Part shown: piece after piece, positions 25,763 through 33,143 of the stretch
How positions within the stretch are numbered: the stretch's first letter is position 1
Layout of the letters: each line of letters begins with the position of its first letter
From: Chitinophaga pinensis
GTDB lineage: Bacteria > Bacteroidota > Bacteroidia > NS11-12g > UBA9320
Length of the DNA: 33,434 nucleotides
NCBI GenBank assembly: GCA_945889315.1
Contig: CAMDBP010000019.1
Coordinates: 1-33,434 of the forward strand
Direction of reading: 5' to 3'
Translations under genes and position numbers: made by a program
The notes under the pieces: model-generated
Told to the model about the DNA's origin: nothing
Databases searched by the model: none
Seen by the model: the letters and a program-made list of their open reading frames with translations, nothing else

Positions 25763-27271
25763 ATGTTAAGGGTTGAAGAAATTTTTTCGTACTCTGCTAA
25801 TAACCCTTTATTATTTAATCAGTACGTCTTCCTGTTTTTGTTTACAATCATGTTTGCGGGTTTTACCTTACTGCACAAGCAGGTAAGAGCGCGTAACTTG
25901 TACTTGTTACTCTTTAGTTTATTCTTCTACTATAAATGCAGCGGATGGTACTTTTTATTGCTTTTGTTTAGCACATTATTGGACTATGGTTGCGGATATG
26001 GCATCTACATAGTAAAAGAAAAATGGCAAAAAAAGCTTTTTCTAGTGTTTAGTATTTTGTCTAATCTTGGCCTGCTGTTTTTTTTCAAGTATTCTTATTT
26101 TATAGTCGATTCCATAAATGCTTTGACAGGTGCAGATTTTAAAGTGTATAATTTCTTGGCGGCATTTGCTAATGGAATAGGTGGTGAAAATTTTGATATT
26201 CATCACATATTGCTCCCAGTGGGTATTTCATTTTACACTTTTCAAACCCTTAGTTATAGTATTGATATATACAGGGGCAGCATAAAGCCGTGTGCCAATA
26301 TTTTTGATTTCGCCTTTTTTGTAAGTTTTTTTCCGCAATTGGTTGCAGGGCCTATTGTGCGTGCATCGGAGTTTTTGCCGCAAATCAGGAAACCTTACTA
26401 CCTGAGCAGTAGTGGTTTTGGTAAGGCTGTTTTTCTTATACTGGTGGGTCTTTTTAAAAAGGTGGTGATTAGCGATTACATCTCTGTTAATTTTGTAGAC
26501 CGGGTTTTTGATACACCCGAAATATACAGTGGGTTTTTAAATCTAATGGCTGTTTATGGCTATTCTATTCAGATTTACTGTGACTTTTCAGGATATTCAG
26601 ATATGGCAATTGGCCTAGCTGCGTTACTTGGTTTTACATTGCCTATTAATTTTAATAGCCCTTATAAGGCCAATAGCATAACAGACTTTTGGCGCAGGTG
26701 GCATATTTCGCTTTCTACGTGGCTACGAGATTATCTCTATATCTCCATGGGCGGGAACCGAAAAGGCAAACTAAGAACCTACCTAAATCTGGCAATCACA
26801 ATGCTAATCGGGGGATTGTGGCATGGCGCGGCACTTAAGTTTATGGTTTGGGGCGCATTACACGGCTTAGCGCTAGCACTGCATAAATTATGGTCAGAAA
26901 ATATAAAAGTACCCGCATCAAGATTGGGTAAGTATGTATCAATCCTAATTACATTTCATTTTGTAGCGTTTTGTTGGATGTACTTTAGGGCGACAGATAT
27001 GTATACTGCAAAACTAATGCTGAATAATATTACTACGAATTTTGACTTGGCAGGTATTGGCACTCGGGTGTTAGCCTATTGGAAGGTATTTGCATTAATC
27101 TTAACAGGATTCGTCATTCATTTCTTACCAAGTAATCTTAAAAACAGAGCCGAGTGGTGGTACAGCGAAGCTTCTTACGGCGTGAAAATAGTCCTATTTG
27201 TAATGGTAATAGTTGTGATTTATCAGGCTACTTCTTCAGACTTACAACCTTTTATTTATTTTCAGTTTTAA
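25763..27271 (+). CDS. MBOAT-family membrane-bound O-acyltransferase (AlgI/DltB-like)
   Basis: This 502-residue polytopic inner-membrane protein has about ten or more hydrophobic segments. It carries the MBOAT hallmarks: PQLVAGPIVR, CDFSGYSDMAIG, WRRWHISLSTWLRDYLYIS and LWHGAALKFMVWGALHG, with the conserved histidines H354 and H367. Family members pass an acyl group from a cytoplasmic donor across the membrane to a periplasmic partner. The likely partner is the SGNH protein encoded 1 base upstream. The ATG at 25763 fits the first hydrophobic segment; longer reading frames extend into the SGNH gene. The acceptor polymer is not known. The gene converges on the small unknown gene at 27315 without a clear terminator between them. 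Confidence 0.92.
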   Translation: MLRVEEIFSYSANNPLLFNQYVFLFLFTIMFAGFTLLHKQVRARNLYLLLFSLFFYYKCSGWYFLLLLFSTLLDYGCGYGIYIVKEKWQKKLFLVFSILSNLGLLFFFKYSYFIVDSINALTGADFKVYNFLAAFANGIGGENFDIHHILLPVGISFYTFQTLSYSIDIYRGSIKPCANIFDFAFFVSFFPQLVAGPIVRASEFLPQIRKPYYLSSSGFGKAVFLILVGLFKKVVISDYISVNFVDRVFDTPEIYSGFLNLMAVYGYSIQIYCDFSGYSDMAIGLAALLGFTLPINFNSPYKANSITDFWRRWHISLSTWLRDYLYISMGGNRKGKLRTYLNLAITMLIGGLWHGAALKFMVWGALHGLALALHKLWSENIKVPASRLGKYVSILITFHFVAFCWMYFRATDMYTAKLMLNNITTNFDLAGIGTRVLAYWKVFALILTGFVIHFLPSNLKNRAEWWYSEASYGVKIVLFVMVIVVIYQATSSDLQPFIYFQF

Positions 27272-27314
27272 TCCTTTTTTTGATAGTAGCACTTCTTGGT
27301 TTTGTACAAAATAC

Positions 27315-27635
27315 TTACACAAAATTCCGTCTAAACCATACCTTCTGAAATACACGGTTCCAAGCAAGTAGGGATAATGCGTCATAGGTTGGTAAAGAAG
27401 GATCTGCCTTTTTTGTACTAACATCTATTCTGTAAAATAAATTAGCTATACCATAACTGGTTTTTATGCTGCTCAGATAATCTGCAAGTTCTTGAATAAG
27501 TGCAGGAGGGTCAGCAGAAGTAAAAACATAATATTCGCCACTCATTTGAAGTTCTTTTTCCATTTGAGCAATTACTTCTTCTATAGGAACATCGTTGTTG
27601 GTTGAAAAATCTATGTCGTTATTTGTTTCTAACAT
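27315..27635 (-). CDS. Small conserved-looking protein of unknown function
   Basis: This 106-residue soluble protein starts MLETNNDIDFSTNND. It has a helix (IEEVIAQMEKEL), a strand (EYYVFTSAD), a second helix (PALIQELADYLSSI) and a basic, aromatic C-terminus (WNRVFQKVWFRRNF). No signal peptide, membrane segment or known motif is visible. I do not recognise the family. The ATG at 27635 is chosen because an 11-codon upstream extension would overlap the divergent tag gene. The starts of the two genes are only 8 bases apart. The ORF has coherent secondary-structure-like composition, but its reality rests on length and layout alone. Confidence 0.6.
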   Translation of the reverse strand: MLETNNDIDFSTNNDVPIEEVIAQMEKELQMSGEYYVFTSADPPALIQELADYLSSIKTSYGIANLFYRIDVSTKKADPSLPTYDALSLLAWNRVFQKVWFRRNFV

Positions 27636-27643
27636 AAAACAGT

Positions 27644-28225
27644 ATGGTAAAGGTAACCTATGACCCACAAGACAACAAAAAAAGATGCAACTGGTGCCTT
27701 AAAGATGCACAGTACGTAAATTACCATGATACCGAATGGGGAATACCAAGTCATGATGACCATTATTTATTTGAGCATCTTATTTTAGAAACCTTTCAAG
27801 CCGGATTACGTTGGCATACTATTCTAAAAAAAAGGGAGGCATTTAGGTTGGCGTTTGATAATTTCAATGCAGAAAAAATGGCAAATTATCGTGAGAATGA
27901 AATAGAAATTTTAGTGCAAAATCCTGCTATTATAAGACATAGAGGAAAGATTGAAGCAGCGATAAATAATGCACAGCAATTTTTGCGTTTGCAAAGAGAA
28001 TATGGTTCGTTTAATCAGTTTATTTGGCAATTTACCAGGTTTGACACGGTTGTTATTCCAATTAAAACGTGGTCCGATGTACGAGCTACAATTCCTCAAA
28101 GTGATGCCATGAGCAAAGCGTTAAAAAAAGAAGGTTTTAAATTTGTGGGCAGCACCACTTGCATGGCATATATGGAGGCTGTTGGTATGGTAAGTGACCA
28201 TTTTAGCGATTGCTGGCGTGCTTAG
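27644..28225 (+). CDS. tag: DNA-3-methyladenine glycosylase I
   Basis: This 193-residue base-excision repair enzyme removes 3-methyladenine from alkylated DNA. All key positions of E. coli Tag are matched: zinc ligands C15 (KRCNW), H28 (NYHDTEWG), H186 and C190 (VSDHFSDC), with the same spacings; the catalytic glutamate E49 in the LETFQAGLRW helix; and KALKKEGFKFVGSTTCMAYM late in the protein. The first ten residues are an extension relative to E. coli. It sits 8 bases from the divergent unknown gene at 27635. Confidence 0.95.
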   Translation: MVKVTYDPQDNKKRCNWCLKDAQYVNYHDTEWGIPSHDDHYLFEHLILETFQAGLRWHTILKKREAFRLAFDNFNAEKMANYRENEIEILVQNPAIIRHRGKIEAAINNAQQFLRLQREYGSFNQFIWQFTRFDTVVIPIKTWSDVRATIPQSDAMSKALKKEGFKFVGSTTCMAYMEAVGMVSDHFSDCWRA

Positions 28226-28310
28226 GGTATGGGGAATAACAATTTCCCCGTATTTTCAGATAGTTTATAGGGGGGCTTTTTCATTTACTTTGCAATCTTT
28301 TAAAATTAGT

Positions 28311-28787
28311 ATGGAAATAGGTAGCAGATTTATATGGATAAGCAGGATTCTTACATTTTTATTCGCTTTTATGATAGTGAGTAATTATGGAGGGTATAGT
28401 CAACCTGATGAGGTAGTGCAATTACGAGAAGGTATGCTTGCACAACTCCAAAGTGAGGCTGCCCAAAAAAATGACGATGAATCAATGGACGCCATTAATT
28501 TTATAACTGCCGAGGCTGAACTTGTTTTGATTCCTGCTATATATCAGAAACATTCATTATTTCGTATGGTGGGTAGTTTTATAGTGCTTTTGGGATTGAT
28601 TTTGCTGCGTAATCTTAGGTCTATTGGCTTTCATTTATTGGTGGCAGGTGTGTTATTTCTCGTATTTACAGGCTTCTATTCATTTGGTTTTGGAATCTTT
28701 GGGTGGCTATTCAATTTTTACTACATGTTTTTAGGTGCATTCTCTATTTATTATTACAGTAGAAAAAAGGCATTCCTGCATTCATAA
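28311..28787 (+). CDS. Small membrane protein of unknown function
   Basis: This 158-residue protein has an N-terminal hydrophobic segment (FIWISRILTFLFAFMIVSNY), either a signal peptide or a first membrane helix. A polar stretch of about 60 residues rich in Glu, Gln and Asp follows. The C-terminal half has about three membrane helices (GSFIVLLGLILL; FHLLVAGVLFLVFTGFYSFG; LFNFYYMFLGAFSIYYY). The end is basic. In outline it resembles small DUF423-type membrane proteins, but this is not certain. The ATG at 28311 is preferred because an earlier frame start overlaps tag, and a TTACTTTG element (28284-28291, 7 of 8) lies just upstream. Confidence 0.65.
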   Translation: MEIGSRFIWISRILTFLFAFMIVSNYGGYSQPDEVVQLREGMLAQLQSEAAQKNDDESMDAINFITAEAELVLIPAIYQKHSLFRMVGSFIVLLGLILLRNLRSIGFHLLVAGVLFLVFTGFYSFGFGIFGWLFNFYYMFLGAFSIYYYSRKKAFLHS

Positions 28788-29023
28788 ACGACTTACTTTT
28801 TGCTAATCAAACTTGTGGTGGTGCCATAAAACGTCATCGTTGTAAAATGATAGAGTGAACCGTTATCTCGAATAGGCAAAAAATGACATTTCGCTCAGAT
28901 GAGTAAGGAGTGACTTGCAATAGCCTCAAAATAGGTAGATTCATAACTGCTGTTTGATTCGTTTTTGCAAAAAAGACCGTGATAAGTGCAAAATTTAGAA
29001 TTGAAAATCTAAAAAATATTTTT

Positions 29024-29050
29024 TTGGTTTGTCAAATTAATGTAATATTG
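29024..29050 (+). promoter_or_regulatory. Putative promoter of the OmpA-like gene
   Basis: TTG (29024-29026), a 16-base spacer and TAATATTG (7 of 8 matches to TAnnTTTG, 29043-29050) lie 32 bases before the ATG at 29083. The rest of the 295-base gap (28788-29082) shows no gene. Confidence 0.4.
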
Positions 29051-29082
29051 CTTACTTAAATTAATAAAAAGGTACTATTAAT

Positions 29083-30615
29083 ATGAACAAAAACATAATT
29101 ACACTGCTGGTTTTATCGCTTGTAATAGCAATGGGAGCGGAAGCTCAATCTAACACCAAAAAATTTGGAATTGAAATTAATGGAGGAATTAGAGAATATC
29201 ATGGAGATTTAGGATCTTCCCTGTACTTCAAAAAAGCTCCAAATTACCAAGCTGTAGGTGGTGCAATAGGCATGTATTTAAACTCTTCTTTTGATGTAAA
29301 CATATATGGTTCTACCGGAGACTTAGGATTTTATAAAGAGTCTTGGGATGTGTTGAAAGCAGAATCTTATCGACAAGGTTTTAGATCACATATTACAGAG
29401 GGAATGATTGGTGTAACCTTCAAGTTGAATAACGGAACAATCATGCCAGAAGATGCAACATTTAAACCTTTTATTAGAGCTGGTTGGGGTGCTGTGAAAT
29501 CTATATCGAAATTTTCAGAAGGATCTACGTTGGTAGGAGATCCAGAGACCTACTATTACGCATCTCGTACAAGAACTTGGTTAGCTTCTCATTGGAATGC
29601 TGCTGCAGGTTTTAAAATTGGCCTAACCGATGCACTTGATTTAGTAGTAAGCGAGCAGGTTAACTATTCATTTGATGATAACTATGATGGCGCACCATTT
29701 GCTATTGCGGGTGCTAGATTAAATAGCGCTAGTGAGGGAAACAAACCGCTACACGATATTTACTTATACCACAACATTGGTTTTGTGTTTAATTTTGGTA
29801 GTAATGGTAATTCAGGGTCATCATATAAAATTAAAGATGCTGATGATGACGGAATTAGCGATGATTTTGATATTTGTCCTAACACTCCAGTAGGGTATCA
29901 AGTGGATACAGTGGGTTGTCCGTTAGACGATGATAAAGATGGCGTTGTAAATGACGAAGATAAATGTCCAAACGTTGCAGGATTAAAAGCATTTAATGGT
30001 TGTCCAGATACGGATGGTGACGGAATTCAAGATTCTGAGGATAAATGTCCAAAGGTTTCAGGTATAGCTGAATTTAATGGTTGTCCAGATTCTGATAAAG
30101 ATGGTGTACAAGATTCTGAAGATAAATGTCCACTAATGGCAGGATCTAAAGAAGGAGAAGGTTGCCCAGACAGCGATGGTGATGGTGTATATGATCATAA
30201 AGATGTTTGTCCAACAAAAGCAGGACCAGCAACTAATAAGGGTTGTCCTGAAATTAAGAAAGACGTTAAAGAGAAAATTAGAATAGCTGCAAGTGGAATT
30301 TACTTCGAAAGCGCTAAAGACATAATCAAGCCACAATCTTATGCTAATCTTGATTTATTAGCAGGTATTATGCAAGAATATAAAGAGGCAAGTGTTGTGA
30401 TTGAAGGCCACACCGATAATCAAGGCGCTGATGATGTTAATCTTGTATTATCTCAAAAAAGAGCGGATGCCGTTAAAGCATATATTGCTAACAAAGGAGT
30501 AGATGCGGCTCGTATGACGACCATCGGATACGGTGAAACAAAACCAGTAGCAGATAATGCATTAAATTCTGGCAGAATATTAAACCGCAGAGTAGACTTT
30601 AAACTAGTATACTAG
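29083..30615 (+). CDS. OmpA-family outer membrane protein with thrombospondin type 3 repeats
   Basis: This 510-residue protein starts with a signal peptide (ITLLVLSLVIAMGAEAQ). Residues about 25-250 form a beta-rich region with alternating aromatic strands, probably an outer-membrane barrel. Residues about 254-390 hold five thrombospondin type 3 calcium-binding repeats of the DxDxDGxxDxxDxCP kind, each followed by a small Gly/Cys segment. The C-terminal OmpA domain (about 395-510) has EGHTDNQG, an SQKRADAVKAYI helix and NRRVDF, and anchors the protein to peptidoglycan. It is a single-gene unit with its own promoter and terminator, and is likely abundant in the envelope. A role in adhesion or outer-membrane stability is inferred. 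Confidence 0.93.
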   Translation: MNKNIITLLVLSLVIAMGAEAQSNTKKFGIEINGGIREYHGDLGSSLYFKKAPNYQAVGGAIGMYLNSSFDVNIYGSTGDLGFYKESWDVLKAESYRQGFRSHITEGMIGVTFKLNNGTIMPEDATFKPFIRAGWGAVKSISKFSEGSTLVGDPETYYYASRTRTWLASHWNAAAGFKIGLTDALDLVVSEQVNYSFDDNYDGAPFAIAGARLNSASEGNKPLHDIYLYHNIGFVFNFGSNGNSGSSYKIKDADDDGISDDFDICPNTPVGYQVDTVGCPLDDDKDGVVNDEDKCPNVAGLKAFNGCPDTDGDGIQDSEDKCPKVSGIAEFNGCPDSDKDGVQDSEDKCPLMAGSKEGEGCPDSDGDGVYDHKDVCPTKAGPATNKGCPEIKKDVKEKIRIAASGIYFESAKDIIKPQSYANLDLLAGIMQEYKEASVVIEGHTDNQGADDVNLVLSQKRADAVKAYIANKGVDAARMTTIGYGETKPVADNALNSGRILNRRVDFKLVY

Positions 30616-30649
30616 TCTTTAAAACCAAAAACTAAAAGCTACGTTTATG

Positions 30650-30680
30650 AAAGGGGGACTTATGTCCCCCTTTTATTTTT
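30650..30680 (+). terminator. Intrinsic terminator of the OmpA-like gene
   Basis: AAAGGGGGAC / GTCCCCCTTT form a perfect 10-bp stem (30650-30659 with 30664-30673, loop TTAT) followed by TATTTTT. It lies 35 bases after the stop codon. Confidence 0.92.
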
Positions 30681-30825
30681 GGGGTAAAACAAGAAATTTT
30701 ATGCTGAAAAAAGGTGGAGTGTTTATTGCCCAAGGATTTAAACGCAACGTTATCAAAGTATAAACTACTAGGCTTTACTATACGTTTACTCAGTCCCATA
30801 TAGTATAATAGTGACGTAGCGGCAG

Positions 30826-30962
30826 TTAATCCGAAAAATTTACTGTGTCAAACAGGATAATTGACAGGATTTCAACTTCTATAAATCACAAAAAGCATAG
30901 CAACTACGCTATGCTTTTTGTGATTTATAAAATTTCTTAGGGTATCAGTAAACTCGGATTAA
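30826..30962. repeat. Nested inverted-repeat structure in a 350-base gene-free gap
   Basis: The gap 30616-30965 has no gene. After the OmpA terminator come about 150 bases with nothing recognisable. Then TTAATCCG at 30826 pairs with CGGATTAA at 30955-30962, and TTTACTG (30839-30845) with CAGTAAA (30946-30952), making imperfect outer arms. A perfect 22-bp hairpin sits inside. No coding capacity and no clear flanking duplication is seen. Confidence 0.5.
30880..30929. terminator. Long perfect hairpin, probable bidirectional terminator
   Basis: Bases 30880-30901 are perfectly complementary to 30908-30929 (22 bp, loop AACTAC). The core GCATAGC/GCTATGC is flanked by A5 and T5, so either strand could terminate here. 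It lies 37 bases after the stop of the acidic-protein gene (minus strand). It is much longer than the other terminators in the window. Confidence 0.7.
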
Positions 30963-30965
30963 TGG

Positions 30966-31328
30966 TTAATCCTCGTCTTCGTCATCTTCGTTGTCACTGG
31001 GTTCGTCGATTTCATCTGTCTCATCTTCGTCCTCAATTTCTTGGTCTACTTCTACCTCTTCAATATCATCTTCTACATTAGGTGAAGCTATTTCATCGTC
31101 TTCGTCATCCTCTTCCTTAGCCATAAATTTCTGATAGTATTCTTCATCCTCCATCTTAACTAAGTAAATGGTATCCCCCATTTCAATTTCTAGTGCACGA
31201 ATACTTCCCCCACCCGCTTTAGGAAAACTAACCAATGTCTCTTCTTCCACACCATCAGGAAATTCTTCCATGATGTACTTCAATAAATCCTTATTTGCCT
31301 TCTTAAATGATGTGATAACGCGGTTCAT
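30966..31328 (-). CDS. Small acidic protein, Bacteroidota-specific type
   Basis: This 120-residue protein has a structured first half of ~70 residues (a helix MNRVITSFKKANKDLLKYIM, then strands with LVSFPKAGGGSIRALEIEMGDTIYLVKM) and a second half made almost only of Asp and Glu, ending NEDDEDED. Similar small acidic proteins in Flavobacteria are often labelled DNA primase in databases, a label with no visible support: there is no zinc finger or TOPRIM motif here. The acidic tail might mimic nucleic acid or keep the protein soluble. The gene ends before the long hairpin at 30880 and has a 218-base divergent gap to the next gene. Confidence 0.75.
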   Translation of the reverse strand: MNRVITSFKKANKDLLKYIMEEFPDGVEEETLVSFPKAGGGSIRALEIEMGDTIYLVKMEDEEYYQKFMAKEEDDEDDEIASPNVEDDIEEVEVDQEIEDEDETDEIDEPSDNEDDEDED

Positions 31329-31508
31329 GCTCTGTTCTTAACTAGGAGACAAATATTAAGATTACACATGAGATTTAAAATAAGTTTTTCAACAATTGTA
31401 TCCTTTTTTATGCAGTAGAGTTTCAGACCAAATTGCGATGGCTGGTCTATGTTGTTTTTAAGACCATAGGAGTATTAAGCATTTGCATTAAGGCGGGTTC
31501 TTTTATCC

Positions 31509-31539
31509 TTGGTCTTTGTTAGTAATAAAAATAGCTTTG
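31509..31539 (+). promoter_or_regulatory. Putative promoter of the small membrane protein-mrp-nfu operon
   Basis: TTG (31509-31511), a 20-base spacer and TAGCTTTG (31532-31539) give a full match to TTG/TAnnTTTG. The element ends 7 bases before the ATG at 31547, so the message would be almost leaderless. Confidence 0.55.
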
Positions 31540-31546
31540 CACTATC

Positions 31547-31867
31547 ATGAGAAGTTTGTGGGAGAAATTGAAAATAAAGTGGAACATTGAGTCTGATAAA
31601 CGAATGGTTTGGATTTTTATAATCTTCGCGATTACCGGAAGTTCCATTGCCTTTGTACGTAGACCCATTACCATGAGTTTGTTTGAGAAGTCAACTTACG
31701 CAGAACTCATTTGGTACGAACTGATTATCACTATTGTTATAGTCTATTTTATGTATCAAATATTGCTCTTCACTATTGGTAGCTTGCTGGGAGAACACCA
31801 GTTCGTAAAATGGTTTGTACTCAAAATGAATAAAAGAATGTTTCCTTTTTTACAAAAAAAAATATGA
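31547..31867 (+). CDS. Small inner-membrane protein, DUF6787-like
   Basis: This 106-residue protein has a basic amphipathic N-terminus (WEKLKIKWNI), a first membrane helix (VWIFIIFAITGSSIAFV), a short periplasmic or cytoplasmic loop with RRPITMSLF, a second helix (YELIITIVIVYFMYQILLFTIGSLLG) and a basic aromatic tail. The pattern, especially FAITGSS and the final GxxxF KWF part, resembles the Bacteroidota DUF6787 family as I remember it; the name is tentative. Its stop overlaps the mrp start (ATGA, 4 bases), so its translation is coupled to the iron-sulfur carrier. No function is known to me. Confidence 0.75.
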   Translation: MRSLWEKLKIKWNIESDKRMVWIFIIFAITGSSIAFVRRPITMSLFEKSTYAELIWYELIITIVIVYFMYQILLFTIGSLLGEHQFVKWFVLKMNKRMFPFLQKKI

Positions 31868-32877
31868 TGACCCAAGACCAAGTACTGAAAGCATTAAGCT
31901 ATGTAGATGACCCGGATCTTAACAAAGATTTGGTGACGCTTGGCATGATTCAAAAAATAGAGATAGATGGACATAAGGTTGCCTTTGACCTCGTGCTTAC
32001 AACTCCAGCTTGTCCGATGAAAGAAAGCATTGCGAGAGCATGCACTACTGCCATACATACGATGGTTAGCGCAGATGCTGATGTTCAAATAAACATTACC
32101 AGCAATGTGCAATCCAGTAGAGAAAACAGCACAATACTTAGCGGTATCCGAAATATTATAGCGGTAGCCTCTGGTAAAGGAGGCGTAGGAAAGAGCACGG
32201 TGGCCATAAATCTTGCCAGAACACTGAGTGAAGCGGGAGCTAAAGTTGGATTGCTTGATGCAGATATACATGGTCCCTCCATCCCTACCTTGTTGGGTAC
32301 ACAAGGACAAAAACCGGCTATGGAGGGAGAATTGATGCTGCCTGTAGAATGTAATGGAATAAAGACTATGAGTATCGGTTATTTGGTAGAATCTAAACAG
32401 GCATTGGTGTGGCGTGGTCCAATGCTAAGCAAGGCAATATCTCAGTTTTGTACTGATGTGAAGTGGGGAGAATTAGACTACCTATTTGTAGACTTACCGC
32501 CGGGTACGGGAGATGCGCACTTAAGCATCATGCAGCATATACCATTAAGTGGTGTGGTGATAGTTACCACACCAGAAGAAGTAGCTGTGGCTGATACGCG
32601 AAAAGCGCTTGATATGTTTACCAATCCGCATTTAAAACAAGAAATACTCGGAGTAGTAGAAAACATGAGCTATTTCCTGGCAGAAGAAGGTCGTAAATAC
32701 TATTTGTTTGGTAAAGATGGCGGCAAAAACCTAAGTGAAGAATGGAACATAGATTTGCTGGGCAGCATCCCTATTGAAGAGGACAAGTCCTTTGCTAATA
32801 TGCAAAAGAGTTACTCACCTATAGTGGGCAAGTTGGTCCAAAAATTATCCGTAATAGCAGCGAATAGAGAAAAATAG
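31864..32877 (+). CDS. mrp: Mrp/NBP35-family iron-sulfur cluster carrier ATPase
   Basis: This 337-residue P-loop NTPase belongs to the Mrp/ApbC family that carries Fe-S clusters to client proteins. The N-terminal ~85 residues are a DUF59/MIP18 domain with TPACPMKES (C50). The ATPase part has the deviant Walker A GKGGVGKST (104-112), DADIHGPSIPTLLG, FVDLPPGTGDAHLS and ENMSYF. The CxxC that binds a bridging cluster in E. coli Mrp and Nbp35, just after NMS, is absent: this stretch reads FLAEEGRKYYLFGKDGG. The last ~110 residues have no cysteine. The gene overlaps the membrane-protein gene by 4 bases and is followed 18 bases later by a one-domain Nfu gene with a CxxC. Confidence 0.93.
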   Translation: MMTQDQVLKALSYVDDPDLNKDLVTLGMIQKIEIDGHKVAFDLVLTTPACPMKESIARACTTAIHTMVSADADVQINITSNVQSSRENSTILSGIRNIIAVASGKGGVGKSTVAINLARTLSEAGAKVGLLDADIHGPSIPTLLGTQGQKPAMEGELMLPVECNGIKTMSIGYLVESKQALVWRGPMLSKAISQFCTDVKWGELDYLFVDLPPGTGDAHLSIMQHIPLSGVVIVTTPEEVAVADTRKALDMFTNPHLKQEILGVVENMSYFLAEEGRKYYLFGKDGGKNLSEEWNIDLLGSIPIEEDKSFANMQKSYSPIVGKLVQKLSVIAANREK

Positions 32878-32878
32878 A

Positions 32879-32886
32879 TACCTTTG
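32879..32886 (+). promoter_or_regulatory. Possible internal -7 element before the small nfu gene
   Basis: TACCTTTG, the same octamer as before yceD and icd, overlaps the end of mrp (the TAG stop at 32875-32877 is just upstream). It ends 9 bases before the ATG at 32896. No -33 TTG is visible, so it may be chance. Confidence 0.3.
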
Positions 32887-32895
32887 ACTTATATA

Positions 32896-33126
32896 ATGAC
32901 AGAATCTGAAACCATCATAGAAGAAGCTTTAGAAACTATGAGACCATTTCTTAAAAAAGATGGAGGGGATGTAGAACTAGTGTCATATGAAAATCGAGTG
33001 GTAACGCTCAAATTGCTCGGCGCTTGTAGCACCTGCAGTATTAGTCATTTTACGATGAAAGCCGGCCTTGAGGAAACCATTAAAAATATGCTCCCTGAGG
33101 TGTTAGAGGTTTTAGCGGTAGAGTAG
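32896..33126 (+). CDS. One-domain NifU-like (Nfu) iron-sulfur protein
   Basis: This 76-residue protein is a single NifU C-terminal domain: IEEALETMRPFLKKDGGDVELV followed by LGACSTCSIS (C44 and C47) and the LEETIKNMLPEVLEV helix. Such domains hold a 4Fe-4S cluster between two subunits and pass it to clients. It lies 18 bases after mrp and probably shares its message, so scaffold and carrier ATPase are encoded together. The TTG at 32884 is a weaker start because it would sit on the -7-like element. It is a second Nfu in this window; the first (4224) has an added N-terminal domain. Confidence 0.92.
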   Translation: MTESETIIEEALETMRPFLKKDGGDVELVSYENRVVTLKLLGACSTCSISHFTMKAGLEETIKNMLPEVLEVLAVE

Positions 33127-33143
33127 TATTAAAGTCAATACTA

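Noticed and set aside
28231-28249. Hairpin GGGGAA/TTCCCC just after tag
   Set aside because: Only 6 bp with a 7-base loop and no clean T run follows; too weak to call a terminator.
28194-28310. Upstream extension of the small membrane protein into tag
   Set aside because: It overlaps the tag stop and adds a second hydrophobic stretch out of keeping with a signal peptide; the ATG at 28311 is better placed.
29842-30250. Repetitive DNA with recurring GATGGTGAC-like units
   Set aside because: These are codons of the thrombospondin type 3 repeats in the OmpA-like protein, not a CRISPR array or DNA repeat family.
31894-32310. 138-codon minus-strand frame
   Set aside because: It lies wholly inside mrp on the opposite strand, with Cys/Ser/His-rich composition and no domain signal; mrp is certain.
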